A stretch of 64,000 bases of DNA from NCBI GenBank assembly GCA_022885665.1, contig JAGQDJ010000059.1, positions 186,001 through 250,000 of the forward strand, in the 5' to 3' direction. Under the pieces are notes generated by a model that was given only the letters and a program-made list of their open reading frames with translations, made no database searches and had not been told where the DNA came from. Every line of letters begins with the position of its first letter. Position 1 is the first letter of the stretch. A program made the position numbers and the translations under genes. The stretch is from Triops longicaudatus (taxonomy: Eukaryota; Arthropoda; Branchiopoda; Notostraca; Triopsidae). Shown piece after piece: positions 1 through 12,170 of the stretch.

Positions 1-130
1 CGGGTACAATTTGAACGCGGACAAGAAATAGCCCGAGAAAAATTCAGCAATAGCATTTTTTTTCGTAGATAAATTCTTCTCGACTTTATTGTGGAGAAAC
101 TGAACACTATGGGTAACTTTTTTTAAAAGT
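1..130 (+). repeat. Truncated fragment resembling repeat family R2
   Basis: The first bases contain a stretch of about 25 bases (7-35) that matches 60672-60700 with about three differences, in the same orientation. Weaker similarity follows, including a shared run around GCTGAACAC / ACTGAACAC. It looks like the 5' part of the R2 family cut by the window edge. The match is short, so this is tentative. Confidence 0.4.
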
Positions 131-154
131 AGTGACTTCAGTTATTTTAGCGAA

Positions 155-650
155 AATATGAATGAAGAAAGAACGACAGAAAAAGAGGTAATCAAGCCGT
201 TAAACTTAAATTCCTTCCCGTATTCGCACATTTTTGTACTTCTCGTGGTTTCTACTACTACTTCCCATTTTTGCTTGTGCATAGTATTTTGGACTTTGAT
301 GGTGATTTTTTTTATTGAGTTTTAGTACCATTTTCATCACAAGTCGCGAGTTTACTGACCACGACGCGCTCCTCCAAAAACCCACAAGCTATGACACGGG
401 AAAAGGGACGGAGTTCCCTGGGTAATTTTTAAACACGGAATTTACTTGAAGTCAGGATATTGTGGCTGTATTTCGATTTAGGTAGCAGAAGGATTGGCCA
501 ACACACTATTTTCTAGGGAAAACAGAGCATCTAACCGTCACTGTTACCTCCTAGTAGTGAAAATTCTAAAGCACTAGCAAGTGCTAGCAGAAACTGCATT
601 GATCTCAACCTTGGTGCGAAATGTGTCCAAACAAATTATTCAAAATAACC
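155..650 (+). repeat. Interspersed repeat family R3, copy 1
   Basis: This copy aligns by eye with 22890-23400 and 38030-38480, all in the same orientation. Shared landmarks, in order, are a GAAAATATGAATG start, a TCATCACAAGTCG-like core (near 338), an AAGCTATGACACGGGAAAAG block (near 388), and a CTTGGTGCGAAATGTGTCC block (near 610) shared with copy 2. The copies are strongly diverged and no coding capacity survives. No terminal inverted repeats were recognised, so the class is unknown. Confidence 0.75.
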
Positions 651-1758
651 CAAATGGACGATTCGATTTTTAGACGGAAGAGGAAAGAAAGAAAACGTTG
701 TAAGGCCCGGTATACACAAACCTCTTACATGAGAAAAACTCGGGAAATTGCCAGACGTCATATTGTAAAAACGGTGGGAAAGTCAAAGAATCCATTTTTG
801 TATTAATATTACTGTTAGAGGCATCTACTGCATTTGTCTGATATGCAAAACAAAACACTTTTCATTAATTTTTTAAAGTATGTTTGAATTTTTGCCAGTT
901 CTACGGTAAATAGAAGTAGGGCAAGCTGCTGCATAGGTCTGATTTTAGAAATCCTTAGTGGCAAGAAAAAGAAATCAGTCTGATTTCTTTTTGTGATGTT
1001 ATGTCTGACGTTCAAGCTTTTGAATGTCCGCATATACAGAGTTGCCATTTACTTTCGTTTGCTCTCCGTTGTAGTCACTCAGACCTACCCTGCACGGAGG
1101 GAGCGATGTCCCTTTCTCGTACTTTTCAAAAATTCTGGGAGTTAAGGCGCTGAACGCTTAAAGCCACGTGGGAACTAGAGCGCTTATGATGAATAACATG
1201 GGGACTCCTGCAGGTTCTAATCCCAAAACAGCTAGTACAAGTGTTATAATTTTAGCGTTAAGAATCTATAAAATCTAGCGTATGGTATTGACGTGCGTTT
1301 TATTTCCCGAAAAGTCTTTTGAAAGTTTGTAAAATTAAGCGCAAATTTGCTGATTTTCACTGAAACCTAAAATTTGAAAAAAATCTTCGTCATCACACTC
1401 TAGATTGCCTTAGGAGAACTTTTGACGCTAAGATTATACCAACTGGACAAGTCGTTTTGGAATTATACCCCGCGAAGCTTTTATGAACAATCTGAACGGT
1501 GTGGCCAAAACCAATGGAGCTCGGGGTGCCCCCTATGGAGGAAAAGGACGTACACTAGGTTTAATGGTTTTCCTACCCCCTTACATTAATCTTCTGGAAC
1601 TGGAAAACTTGTGTCCGTAAGTAGAAATGTCGTAGTAAAAAGTTTCCATTAACGCAATGAAAAGAAAGTATCGTCTTCTCGAGAGCTATTACATTATTTC
1701 TGATTACTTCTCCAATCGCAACGAAAAGACCTATAAAAGAATAAAGCGGGAGGTTTAC
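651..1758. other. Probable intron of the receptor gene, otherwise featureless
   Basis: This lies 3' (on the minus strand) of the receptor exon that ends at 1759, so it should be intronic. I looked for a second transmembrane exon on the minus strand and did not find one. The short open frames here have no recognisable motifs. Confidence 0.4.
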
Positions 1759-2219
1759 CGTGTGGAAATCAGAAGAATCAGTCCATTGGCTGCTGATCCG
1801 ATGATTCCGATGATGGTCACGATACAGCCTAGCACGAAGTGCAATTGCCATGGTACCAGTCTCAAGAGCTGGATGTCTTCCGCGGTCCAAAAGACACTCG
1901 GGTCACTGTAGTTCACTACCACCATTTCCCAAGCGTCGATCCAGGTCGCTACCGTTGTCGAAACGGGTAGCAAAGTCTCGAATTCCTCCACGGGCGTGGG
2001 GAACCCGGCGGAAGCCGATCCTTCGGTACAGTCCTTGAGCACGGAAGCTAACAAGGGCCAGCGGAAGGTCTCGTTACTCCCGTCCCAATCGTAAGAATGG
2101 CTTATTAACGACTCATTGAGGGAATCGTTGCCCGAGGTGGTTACTCCGAGCTCCAGGAATCCTTCCAAGCTTGTAAAGCCGGACGAAGTCTCATGAGAAT
2201 TTGAATCGAGCATGGCCAT
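1759..2219 (-). CDS. First coding exon of a candidate rhodopsin-like (class A) GPCR, partial
   Basis: The exon begins at an ATG at 2219 and ends at a GTAAAC donor just left of 1759. It encodes 153 codons plus two bases. The first ~120 residues are hydrophilic and acidic, with sequons NES, NET and NYS, as expected for a glycosylated extracellular N-terminus. A single hydrophobic segment follows (about residues 123-151), containing LGCIVTIIGIIGSAANGLIL. Its Asn, followed by Gly, sits where TM1 position 1.50 lies in class A receptors. The W..H..LG spacing before it, and the NG, recall opsins, but that is only a resemblance. TM2-TM7 must lie left of the window. The segment is more G+C-rich than its surroundings, which supports real coding. 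Alternative: another membrane protein with one N-terminal helix. Confidence 0.55.
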
Positions 2220-5200
2220 TTTGTGGGGTGTTTACACTCGATTGGACTCTTTGTATTCTAGCTCCGTCTGGATATTTCGATTGCTTAACAATGGTTAAGG
2301 TTGCGTCGTAGGGATTGGGAGAATTCACAACCTTTTACTTCCACATTTTCTTTTCGCGGTTCCTTTTAATCTTTCTCGTGTGTCTTTCGAGGTGGCCGGA
2401 TAGAATTGCAAGGCTAGGGTGACAAGGTTAACGAGAAACCTTAATTTGGTACGAGGTTGGCGCTAGGTAGCGGTGGATTGACATAACGAGCCAATTGAAT
2501 TAATTCTCCAGACCGTGAAAACCATGAAAACCTCTGAGATAAACAAATAAAGAGAGTTGACGGGAGAATTAAGGAAATATTAGGTTTCGTAGCTCGGGTT
2601 TCCCTTTCAAGATCCTTAGGGTGTGTGACCAGACGAGACCTAGAAGAAAGTAGGGAGCAAAAAGGTTACAAAGATGATGGTAAACAGTTTTTCTGACGAA
2701 AAACATCACAGAAACAATCTTTTATCCTTTTTTCACGGCTTTTTCTTTGGCTAAGAATCATTGCACTTAACAGCTACTTACGAGCATGTCGTAAGTCCGA
2801 AGGCGAAAATTACGTGGTAAAAGTAACGTGACGACTAGGACGACATACGGAGCCTGAATGGCTTTGAGGGTTGGTAGATTGTACTATTACTTGTTATTTT
2901 TTTTCTTGGGTAACTAAGGTTGTTAGATCAGCGTAAACGATTTTTTCCTCGCGACCATACCCTTAAGTCATTTTCACTGAAGATTATGTCTTTATTCAGG
3001 AGTATAATGACGTCTTTTCAAAATGACCATTCAGAATATCTTACAGACTATTACGTGAGTTTTTCATTGTTTATAAAATTAGCGTGAGCATTTGTTGTTT
3101 GCTGACTTGTTCAAGCTAAAGACGTATCTTACTAATGTAGTAAACATGCATGAAACACTTTTAGTATGTAAAGATATTATACGGCTTATGATGTAGCCCT
3201 CTAATTTTATTTTTTTTCTCCCAGTTTTTTTTATTTTTTAAAATATTTTTTGGGGGGAGAGATCGCAGTTTTCACAAACAACTACAGCTGGAAACGCTTT
3301 AGTATTATAAAAATGTTCTGCGTTAACATGAATTTTTAGTTTTTCAAAAGCTCTTTTTACACTGCTCTTTATTTTACCATCTGCATTGTATAAAAATTTC
3401 TTGCAAATGGAAAAATTAGCTTCCTTTTTCTTTATATATAGATTATGCGAGTCACGAATACGTAAGAGCGATGTTAAGACCTGAAGAAACGAAGTCGTTT
3501 TTATGAAACGAACATCTGGTATCACTGAGTTTAATTTTGCACGGTAGAAAAGGCTCTTATGACCAATAACAAGAGGAACTTGCGAAAACTTCTGCAACTC
3601 AGCTAAGTAATGTGCAAACTATAGCAACAGTAAAGTCTAATGTATCTTTCGGACAGGGTTTGAAATGGTAAAAGAAATCTTACTGCTATCGGGGGAACGA
3701 TAAGGCTGGCTTAAGTTTTACTTACCGCGGGAAATATATTTACCGCAGTACATTGAACATAATGCGGAAGCATTCTCAACATCGAAAATATCGTCGACCT
3801 CAACTGCCTATGAACTCTACAGCTTTATCCAACACCTTTTTTTTTCTTCAAATTTGCTAAGACCATACTAAAGCTACTGCTGTGATTTCAATTGCTTCCG
3901 GTATTTACGGTAAGTGCTGTAATTTTAAAATTATTGCGATAGAAATATCCATCGCGGTAGAAATATCCATCGCGAGAAAGGCAGGATCGCGATCTACAAC
4001 CCAACCAGTGTATTGAGTGCGTATTCTTCTAATAGTAAATCAGTTAAATGAAAAAATAGAGCCTAAAACTTTCGAACGTTTTGGTAAAAATAAAAAAACA
4101 AAAAACAAAATGTATGTCAGTACGTCACAATGCAAATTCTTAGAGGTTCATTTTTCTTTTAAAAATCTCCTAAGCCGAATAAGCCATTTTGGAATTATTG
4201 TTTTCAAAGTCCAAGGCGTGTAATAAAATCCGATAACGATATCAAAGAGCTCAACCGATTTTAAAGACTCATCACACCAATTTTCGAGAAGTCTTCGTGC
4301 AATCATCAGAGCAAAATTCCAATATAAAGCATTCACAAATGGGCTAAGAAATTGCTTAAATGTCTGATTTACTACTTAGTATTTTAGAAAAAGCCGACGC
4401 TCGTTTATCTGAATTAAGTTAGCTAATTTTGCTGTCAAGATTTTTTTTAAGGATGTCCATATTCATGAAAAACTTGCACGCAATTTCGTGTGATTCACTG
4501 TTAGCGTCTTAATGTCAGAAAAGTAATGCCATAAACCTTTACTTTTTCTGGAGAAAATATTTGATATCTTTTAAATGCAGACATTTTACAGAGTTCTAGT
4601 TCAAGTTGTTCCATTAATGTTAGACGTCCTTAAATTTCCTGTAGCTAATTTAAGTATAAGAGGGAAAACGCGATTAAAGGTAATTTTTGCCCTTTTTCAG
4701 GAAGAAAAAAAAACTTAAAGCCTTTCCCGATAGTATGCTTCTTCTGTCCGTGGTTACGGGCGTAAGAAAAAGAACGTGCGTGTATTTCTATCGACGTGTC
4801 ATTGTTGTTTCAGTGGCTAGAACGTAGACTTTAATGTAATCAGGTAGCCATGGATAGCTTCAAACGCCCACCTTCTCTGTTAGTTAGAAGCTATACATAA
4901 ATTATACATATATCAGCTCTAACTTTCTACGTTAGTATTTTATTTATTTATCTCTTCTTTACATATTTCACCACAGCGCTTTTAGTATCTTCAAAGAATC
5001 GAACGTTCGCCTCCCGTCTTCGATTTAGGCCTCGAACTTGGTTAAAAATAATAAATGGAAAAAATTGTGTTCTAAGGACTTGAGGACGGAACTTTTACTC
5101 CCGGGAATTGTAATTAGATATTGTCTCTTCTTCGATTTCCTGAACTTCTCCTCTTTTTCGCCCCGTTTCGCGAACCTTATTTCAAATGCCAGTGGCGAGT

Positions 5201-6890
5201 TTGTCATTTTTCTCTTTCTTTTTGTTGTCAAGTTCTCTTTGAAGCAAGATTTTGCTGAACATCATTTTGGCAATCTTTGTCTTTTCGCTGCTCTGCCTTT
5301 TGGATCTCTTTTCATTCCCCGAATTTTGCCTTTTGACGGAAGTTTGCATAAGCCTGAAAGGAAGTTGTGATCTCAAAGTTTGCAAATTTCTTTCCTTAAT
5401 CTCTCCTTTGAGAATACTTTCGTACCCTGGCTTTTGTTCTTGACGAGATTCTGCAATATAGCTGATCTTTAAGCCTCCCAGGCCCAACTTGGCTAAAGCA
5501 AACAGTACAACAACCGGTTTTTGAGTACACCATCTGCTCCTAGAGCCAAGTTTTGCATTTCATGCTCAATAACACGCTCTAAAATCGTTGTCTTGTCCTT
5601 TAAGTACCAACAACTTTTATATGCGTATTACACGGATTTGTAGAACTAGAAATGCAAGAAATAACCTTAAGAGAGTGACATATTAAATGAAATAACACAA
5701 CTCAAGTCATAATTAAAACTCCTTTCATTTCATTAGGTTTTTATACGCAAAAGTTTGATTTATTTTAACGAATATCTTTTGGCAGCCCCGAGTTCAAAGT
5801 TTGTTTGTAGGTTTCGAAGTGTGTCGAAAGGAGTCAAAATTCGTCAGTAGTGAATATCAAAGGATCCGTATCCCAATTTTTATGTCCAACGCAAGGTTCA
5901 TTTCAGTTTTATCTTCAATGTCGGTGCTCTAAGGTTGTTTTTACCTCTCTGTGTGGGAATTTCGTTGTCAAGAAGAAACACACACTTGGACAGGTAAAAG
6001 TATTCCAGAGGGAAGCTTGAGAGGAAAAAATACGAGTTTTCACATTCACTTCAAAGTTTTGAAAAGCACAGTACACTTAGAAAGCGAGCTGCTGTTTTTT
6101 TTTTTTTTTATTTCGATATTCCTAATCTCTTCAGAAGCTGTAACACAATTGGTACATCACGTCAACTTACAGAATGTCCGTTAGTAGCCAACTGATATGT
6201 ATTTGCTATATCCGGTACTAGGCAACCGAGGTACTAAAAGGAAGATGTGGGCAGCATCAGGGCTTTATAGCCCAGAATCAGGCAAGCTGAGAGTCAAGAT
6301 GTGAGCATTCGCACCACGCCGGCGCATGGGATTGCTCTCCACACTGCCTTTGAAACGAAAAGCTCGAGATTTTGCACCATAGTTCCAATTTTCCATCCCA
6401 GAGAAAAGCCTTTGAGTAGAACAATTCTTCTTTTGTTGGATTTAATCTCTTATAACCATACCATACGTGTACTTCTTTTCCAGGTATTTTCGCCGCGCTG
6501 TGGTTACTTGATGAGATTGCTGAATAAGCGTCTTCGATTACAGATATTTTATTTTTCCATAGGAATCAAGTATAACGTTTTTTTCCTATTTGGTATATGT
6601 GATTTCTTATAAACAGAAAATTGGTTTATGGTGGAATTATGTTTGGGGATTTGGAACGCATTTCTTATTGGAGAAGATTAGAATTATGAATGATAACTTC
6701 GTAGCTTAAATCAGGTATGTAGGGGTGACCTCCGTCTTAGACGAGGATTAAGTTGCAGTGAGGTAAAATATTTCATGCAATAGGAGAAAATCCTTGTTGG
6801 GGGTCTTGTGATATCTTAGGTAAAAAAAAAAGTAGCGTGATAGGCACAAATATTGAATTAAGTATCGTCAAAAAAAATATTTGAGCAATT
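2220..6890. other. Intergenic stretch without recognised genes
   Basis: No convincing exon was found. A 119-codon minus-strand open frame (3238-3597) and opposed frames at 5025-5490 are of the length expected by chance or by base skew. The segment 5020-5470 is pyrimidine-rich on the plus strand, so the minus strand reads as a Lys/Arg-rich open frame. T- and A-rich runs are frequent. Confidence 0.5.
3940..3974 (+). repeat. Two-copy 18-bp tandem duplication
   Basis: The 17-base unit TAGAAATATCCATCGCG occurs at 3940-3956 and again at 3958-3974, identical, with an 18-base period. It is a local slippage duplication. Confidence 0.9.
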
Positions 6891-6894
6891 TGAC

Positions 6895-7600
6895 CGATAA
6901 CGACCATGAAGGGTGTATAGGGTAGGGATATTTCGCGCTTTGTCAGTTTTTACAAGTCTTCTTTAATAAAACTTAACTAGCATCTGAAAATATTTATCCA
7001 CTTGATGCAGGTGTGTATCTTCTTTCTGTGCCATTGCATGCTTCTTAAAAACTTGAAATAAGGTTAAACTAGCCTTTAAACTAGGAGGTCCTCATTTGTT
7101 ACTACCATATAAATTGTGTGTAGAAAAGTAACATTGTATTTCAAGTGCGCTTTCTCATAAGAAACTTTACCAAACAAATTTCTAATGTTACGCTAAACGT
7201 ACCGCAATGAAAGTTTGCAATTACGGTCCTGAAAAAAGATATTGGAGGATTTTTATTTTAATCTCCGTCAAGAAATCGCATAATGTAAGAAAAATTATAA
7301 AAATAAACAGAAAAATGCAACGCGCCGTGGAGGTGTAGTTTTCTAATGCACGGTTACCATGACAACAACCTATAGGTAAGCAGTGCGTGTTGTTTTTACC
7401 GAGTATTGTAGATGTTCCTCATAATCATTTATAGCTGGTTTGTGTATTCTAGTTAAGACAACCCGTTTTCCTTCTGTCCGTGATGGATTACCTTATCCTG
7501 ACAGTAGTACTGCTGTGCAATCGAAACCGTTTCTTGTTCTTAAGACCGGTCTCGAGGGTACGAAAGTCTTGTAAAAAAATTTTACCATCGCCTTGGTGTT
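6895..7600 (+). repeat. Interspersed repeat family R1, copy A
   Basis: This is the longest copy of a family also present at 18035-18665 (minus), 53530-53815 (plus, internally deleted) and 63275-63815 (plus). Shared blocks in order are TTCGCGCTTTGTCA, ACTTGATGCAGGTGT, GGTCCTCATTTGTT, CATAAGAAACTTTACC, GAAAGTTTGCAATTA, TAATCTCCGTCAAGAAAT, CACGGTTACCATGAC and CCGTTTTCCTTCTGTC. It has no long open frame. Its ends and class are unresolved. Confidence 0.85.
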
Positions 7601-7859
7601 GGTCTTGATTTAAAAAAAATAAAATAAAATAAAGAGAAATAATGAATGGAAGCAGAAACACGTAACTAAAAATTAATTAATGTCCCTTTTTAAATTCCTT
7701 GCCTTACTAATCATAGGAATATTCTAATGCTCATAGGGTTAGTATTTTTGACAGGAATTATGGCTTTTATGTGAGGTCTAGGCTATTTCACGCAGTTTTG
7801 TGAAATTCTGTATGTAAGGAAAATTCCTAAGACAAACCTTTCACTATCGAATTCGGGTA

Positions 7860-8260
7860 GAGCAGTGATGGAATAGTTGACACGTAGGACAAACCGTACA
7901 AAGCTCGTAACTAATGAAGCACAAAATGCAGTGGCGTCGTGCACTTCAAAAATTTGGGGGTGCCCGATTTTCCATTTCTTGTAAAAAGGTGGTACTTTTT
8001 TCAGGTTTACAAATTTTGAAAAAGGATGATACCTTTTTTCTCAGGATGGCAAAAATTTTGGGGGTGCCCGGGCCCCTCCTGCCCCTTATGGCACGACGCC
8101 ACTGACAAAATGTGTTGGAACTGAAAAAAAAAATCAGACCATTAGTAAGTGCAGTGAAGGACAAACAGGAAATGTTTCGTCGAAAAAGACTAAATTGTAC
8201 GCGAGAAAATAAATAATTACTGAATTTGTGGCACTTTTTGTGAAACATAAAAAATGGCTT
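7860..8260 (+). repeat. Interspersed repeat family R4, copy 1, split by a hAT-like insertion
   Basis: The flanks on both sides of the 7929-8104 insertion align with the uninterrupted copy at 29690-29880. Left landmarks are GTTGACACGTAGGACAAACCGTA. Right landmarks are TTGGAACTGAAAAAAA, AGGAAATGTTTCGTCGAAAAA, and TTTGTGGCACTTTTTGTG. The 29.7-kb copy serves as the empty site. Family class is unknown. Confidence 0.8.
7929..8104 (+). mobile_element. Non-autonomous hAT-like MITE (176 bp) with intact TIRs and 8-bp target duplication
   Basis: The element starts with CAGTGGCGTCGTGC and ends with the exact inverse GCACGACGCCACTG. It is flanked by an identical 8-base direct repeat, ACAAAATG, at 7921-7928 and 8105-8112. 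An 8-bp duplication and CAG-starting termini are hallmarks of hAT transposons. There is no transposase, so it must have been moved in trans. Inside, TTTGGGGGTGCCCG occurs twice (about 7954 and 8056), just inside each end. Open frames across it are incidental. It lies inside an R4 copy, so it is younger than that copy. The perfect TIRs and duplication suggest a fairly recent insertion. Confidence 0.92.
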
Positions 8261-8264
8261 ATGT

Positions 8265-10084
8265 CTTGGCTTATTTTTACTCAAAAGTGATCTGATGCTT
8301 AGTTCTTCCCAACAAAGACCTCAAAAAACGAAACTAAAATACTAAAATGTTTACCGCGGTTTGTATTTACGTGATATTTAGAACAGAATTGTTCACTACT
8401 ATTATAGACACGTTCGCAGCTTCACTTATAACAAGCTTTCATGACAACACCACTTGATTTCCTCTCAACTGAAACAGAAGATGGCTAGGAATACTGAAAG
8501 TAAAACCAAATCTGACTTTAAAGACTAGGAAAGTTAATTTTCAAGCTTCACAGATCACTGCCACGGAAGTGTTAATTACTGGTAAAACGCACTTATAGCA
8601 CTTGTAATTAATAACTGAGTTTAAAGAAAAAAAGCGAAAATTATGCTCAATTGTTTCGGTATTTTCTGCGGTGCTTTGTTAGTTTTCGTATTAATTTCTT
8701 TTTCTTTATAGGAAAGCGTGTTTAAAACCAATCCAAGTGAACCGCTTAGTGAAAAGCGTATACCAGAAAAAATGCATCAGCACGGTCCCAGGTGTGCCAT
8801 GAACTAATGTGAAAGAAATAATGTATAAACGAATACCATTTTTATGACGAATATTTCGGAATGTGTGAATGGCATCTAGGGATACTTCGAATCGCAGGGT
8901 TGTATTCTTGGCCTCTACATAGCTTGCACAGTGTATCCCAACTGTGTTTATGTGTCTCATCGTTTCACAAGTTTTCGTTCAAAAAGTTGGCAATTGTCCA
9001 ACTGTTAAAGCACTTCTTCGAATGCTAGGTTTGAGGAAGCCAGATGGTGTTGAATTTGTTTTCCATCAAAGAGAGTTGTGCTTTGAAGTGAAGCGTTGGA
9101 AAAACTTTGCTACCCTCGAAAGAGAATACTAAAGCTTAAAATGTGGAGACTAAAAAATATTAAAGCTTACATCACGACGTATGAAATAAAAAAGTGAGAA
9201 AAAACACCTCAAATAAAAGGAGTACCAGCTTGCCAGTACAAAGTACACTATACAGAAGATACTGCTTGCGGATCATTGTGAAAAAAGCAGGTTTCTGAGT
9301 ACGTGGGTCGGTTACACTGAGAGGTTTGTAACCCGATCTGTTGTCGTTTTTTTCATTTCTTATTTTTTCTCCACTTCATACAAAGTATCAATTTCCATCC
9401 ACGATACAAAAATTCAGTCACGGTATCGAATGGTTCACGGAAGATGTTAGAGTAATACAAGAAAGATGGTTGCCTGGTCCGAATGTCAATAGTCTGACAT
9501 TGACATTACGTTATAAAGTTTCGACGTTTTAAATTTTTTTTTAAGGATTTAGTGATCTTATAAGAATTCCGTGCTGCGGTGCTATAACATGGAATCCTTA
9601 GCATCCATCCAGCATTTAAGACTTTTCAAGTTTTGCTAAACTGTAGTTTTTCACACTGAACTTTGAATGTTTCAGTGCGTGATTTTGTCACCAGTGCGTT
9701 TGAATTAGCACGCAAGTGTCCCATGACGACACGTGAAAAGCAAAGCGTGTCTTTGGTATTGCGGTAGGAGGAAATTTATTGTCATTGCTCTTATGGAAAG
9801 AAAGTCTATGGAATCATAGGAGAGCCCATCAGCTGGAGGATTTATTACGGTTTCTGTTTTGCAGTAGCTAAACATTACAAACAGTCTTAGATAAAGTATC
9901 AATACTTCCGAAGATCATTTATTTATAAAGGACTTGATGTATGTAACGAATTCCGATTTTTTCAAAGAAAAAAAACTGTTGGAATGGGCAGTTTCTTTTT
10001 GGAATGCCCCAAAAATTACTACGCCAACTATTTGCAAGACAGTTTGCAAAGTTCCAAAACATTTGCAGCATTTTCAGACTCAGT

Positions 10085-10118
<34 letters not shown>

Positions 10119-11390
10119 ACCGACTATGTAATGGACTTGTATGTCAATGGAAAGAATTCGTTCCTGTTGAACTTGGCACAGTGCGGTTCTAGAAGTTTAG
10201 TTTTCAAGCTTTCGGAATCGAATTTGGTTAGGAACGTTATTGCGTAGACCTACACTTGAATATATCAGAAAAACTGACAAACGAGAAAGTGTCAACCGAC
10301 TGCTTAAAGAACTTTGGATTTATTGCTGAATAAATCAAAAGACTAGATTACCAATACATTCTTAGCGTTACAGAGAACATGTACAGGAGGATAAAAAATC
10401 ATAGACAATGAACTAATTGCAAGAGATCGCAAGCTTAGTGATTCTGATGAAGTACACATTGGGACGGTTCCGCAGAAGAAGAGAACATGGGAGAAAATAA
10501 ATGAAAACTGAGTCTGTGGTAGTTCTGGACTACCGGGGACTATCAGGACCACTGTGCCAAAAAAAAGGTGGAACGTTTAATTTTTAAGGACACTTACCCA
10601 TTAAGAGGAACTGTCCAATTGTTTAATAGCGGGATTAATGGCCACATTTTCTTACTGGAAATCCATTCTTTGGGTACAAAAGTCCCCACTTTTAGGCGGC
10701 GCTTTTTTGCAGTGATCACAAATTATTCTAAGAATTTCCTTGTAGACCTTAAAATAGGGGTACCAATAAATCGCCAAAAATTACCACCTAAAATTAAAAT
10801 CCTAACCAATGATTAGTTTTTGCTACCAAAAAAATGAGCTTGAAATGGTGGGGAAGTGTTACTCGAAAATTTTACTCCTCACAAAAATTAGTAAGTGTTT
10901 TTCCTATTATTGGGAACACTTGCCAAAAATCATTTGTGTTTTCATTGTTTTAACGTGTGGTGGCGTTTTAAGTTTCCACTCCCACTCTGAAGTCTGTTAC
11001 ATGTGGTCCCGTGCTATCAGTTCTCAATGCAGTTAGCTGTTTGGTAGTCCTCGTCTTATTTTCGAAATAACTTTACAAATGAAAAAACTTCGTACGATCT
11101 GTGTTGTGCGTAAGCAGTGCTGTACTATATAATGTTCGAAAAAGAAAGAATTAAGGAACGGCCTTATGTTAACCGAACGGAACTTGGCAACAATGAAATT
11201 TCCCCTTGACCAAGCATTGCGGCTGTTCACAGAACATTTGTGTAAGGATGGAGTGAGACAACACTCGAATGCTGGAAGTTTTAGTTAATAGTGGTTTTAC
11301 CTTTTGATCACGTCCGGTGATTATTTTAAGAACCGCTCTTCGATGCAGCACAACGTTATTTTCGTGACCCGAGATTATAATGCGGGTTAC
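8265..11390. other. Gene-poor stretch with a possible decayed coding patch at 8.70-9.13 kb
   Basis: Between 8700 and 9130 base composition is less AT-rich, and the minus strand reads as protein-like sequence with two stop codons, ending in an 84-codon open frame (8706-8960). The plus strand has a 62-codon frame at 8944-9132. I recognise no family, so this could be a dead exon or a retroelement remnant. The rest (9135-11390) shows only AT-rich sequence and the T-run at 10087. Confidence 0.3.
10087..10116. repeat. Homopolymer of 30 T
   Basis: An uninterrupted T run. It could be the A-tail of a retroposed sequence on the minus strand lying to its right, but no target duplication or known element was seen beside it. 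Confidence 0.95.
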
Positions 11391-11399
11391 GATGCGATA

Positions 11400-12170
11400 G
11401 TGCTTGAATATTGTAATCTTTTGTTTTGATGAGTTGGTGTGAAAAGATGCTGATGTGTCACGAAATGTGTGCAGTGTTGTTGAGTGGCTATGTTCGGTTT
11501 GTTCCGTTGAATGTAATGACTTCACGTATTTTCTACTACTTCTTTCGTTGTTGTACCGTTGGAGCTGTTTAATGCGTGTGTTTTCCTTGCATTTTTTACT
11601 CATATGTGATCGAAGTTGTAATCCTGTATTGTGTTCAGTTGATGCTGTGGAAAGTTGCAGAAGTTTTATTGTATGTGTCATATATTGTTTAATGCAAATA
11701 TTCAATTTGTCTTGTAGAATGTCGTTACTTGTGTTCTTGATTACTGCTCTCATTGTTGTGTCGTTGAAGTGTTGTGGATTGAGGTATTGGATTTCGTACT
11801 ATTTTGGTCTCATATGTCTTCAGAGTTGTAATATTTTTACTGTTATGGTCTTGAGTGCTTTCATGTTTCTTACAGTTGTACTAATGGATGCTGATATCTA
11901 TTTTTGTATTTTGTATAGTTTTGCTGATAAACGTGATCTAAGTGAATCTAACATTGGCGCTCAAATTGAGTTTAGTTCATTACCAAACTTTGGGAAATAT
12001 AATCATCATTTGGAAGTATACACCATCTAAGGTGCTCAGTCCACCAAATATTAGTTTTTTTATTTCTGATGTGATGCCTATGATGTGATTGTGTAACCTT
12101 GTAAAACCTTTCACGTATATAATTGAGCTCATTTTCCCAACTTTTTTCTACCACTTTTTTTTACAGTGAT
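11400..12170 (+). other. Strongly T/G-rich (plus strand) asymmetric block
   Basis: For about 770 bases the plus strand is dominated by T and G. As a result both strands stay open by chance: a 191-codon plus frame (11455-12030) rich in Cys, Leu, Phe and Val, and a 194-codon minus frame (11169-11753) rich in Ser, Thr, Lys and His. Neither shows a domain. Such skew can mark a transcribed non-coding exon or UTR, as seen on the sense strand of the spz 3' region in this window. I do not call either frame a gene. Confidence 0.45.

Noticed and set aside
3238..3597. 119-codon minus-strand frame
   Set aside because: Protein-like in places, but no domain, splice signal or composition change supports it.
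5025..5490. Lys/Arg-rich minus-strand frames and opposed plus-strand frame
   Set aside because: The segment is pyrimidine-rich on one strand, which by itself produces such frames.
11169..11753. 194-codon minus-strand open frame
   Set aside because: It overlaps a 191-codon plus-strand frame in a T/G-skewed block. Skew removes stops on both strands, the residue make-up mirrors the skew, and no domain is visible.
11455..12030. 191-codon plus-strand open frame rich in Cys, Leu, Phe and Val
   Set aside because: Composition is explained by T/G bias. The start is a GTG-type codon and there is no domain pattern or splice support.
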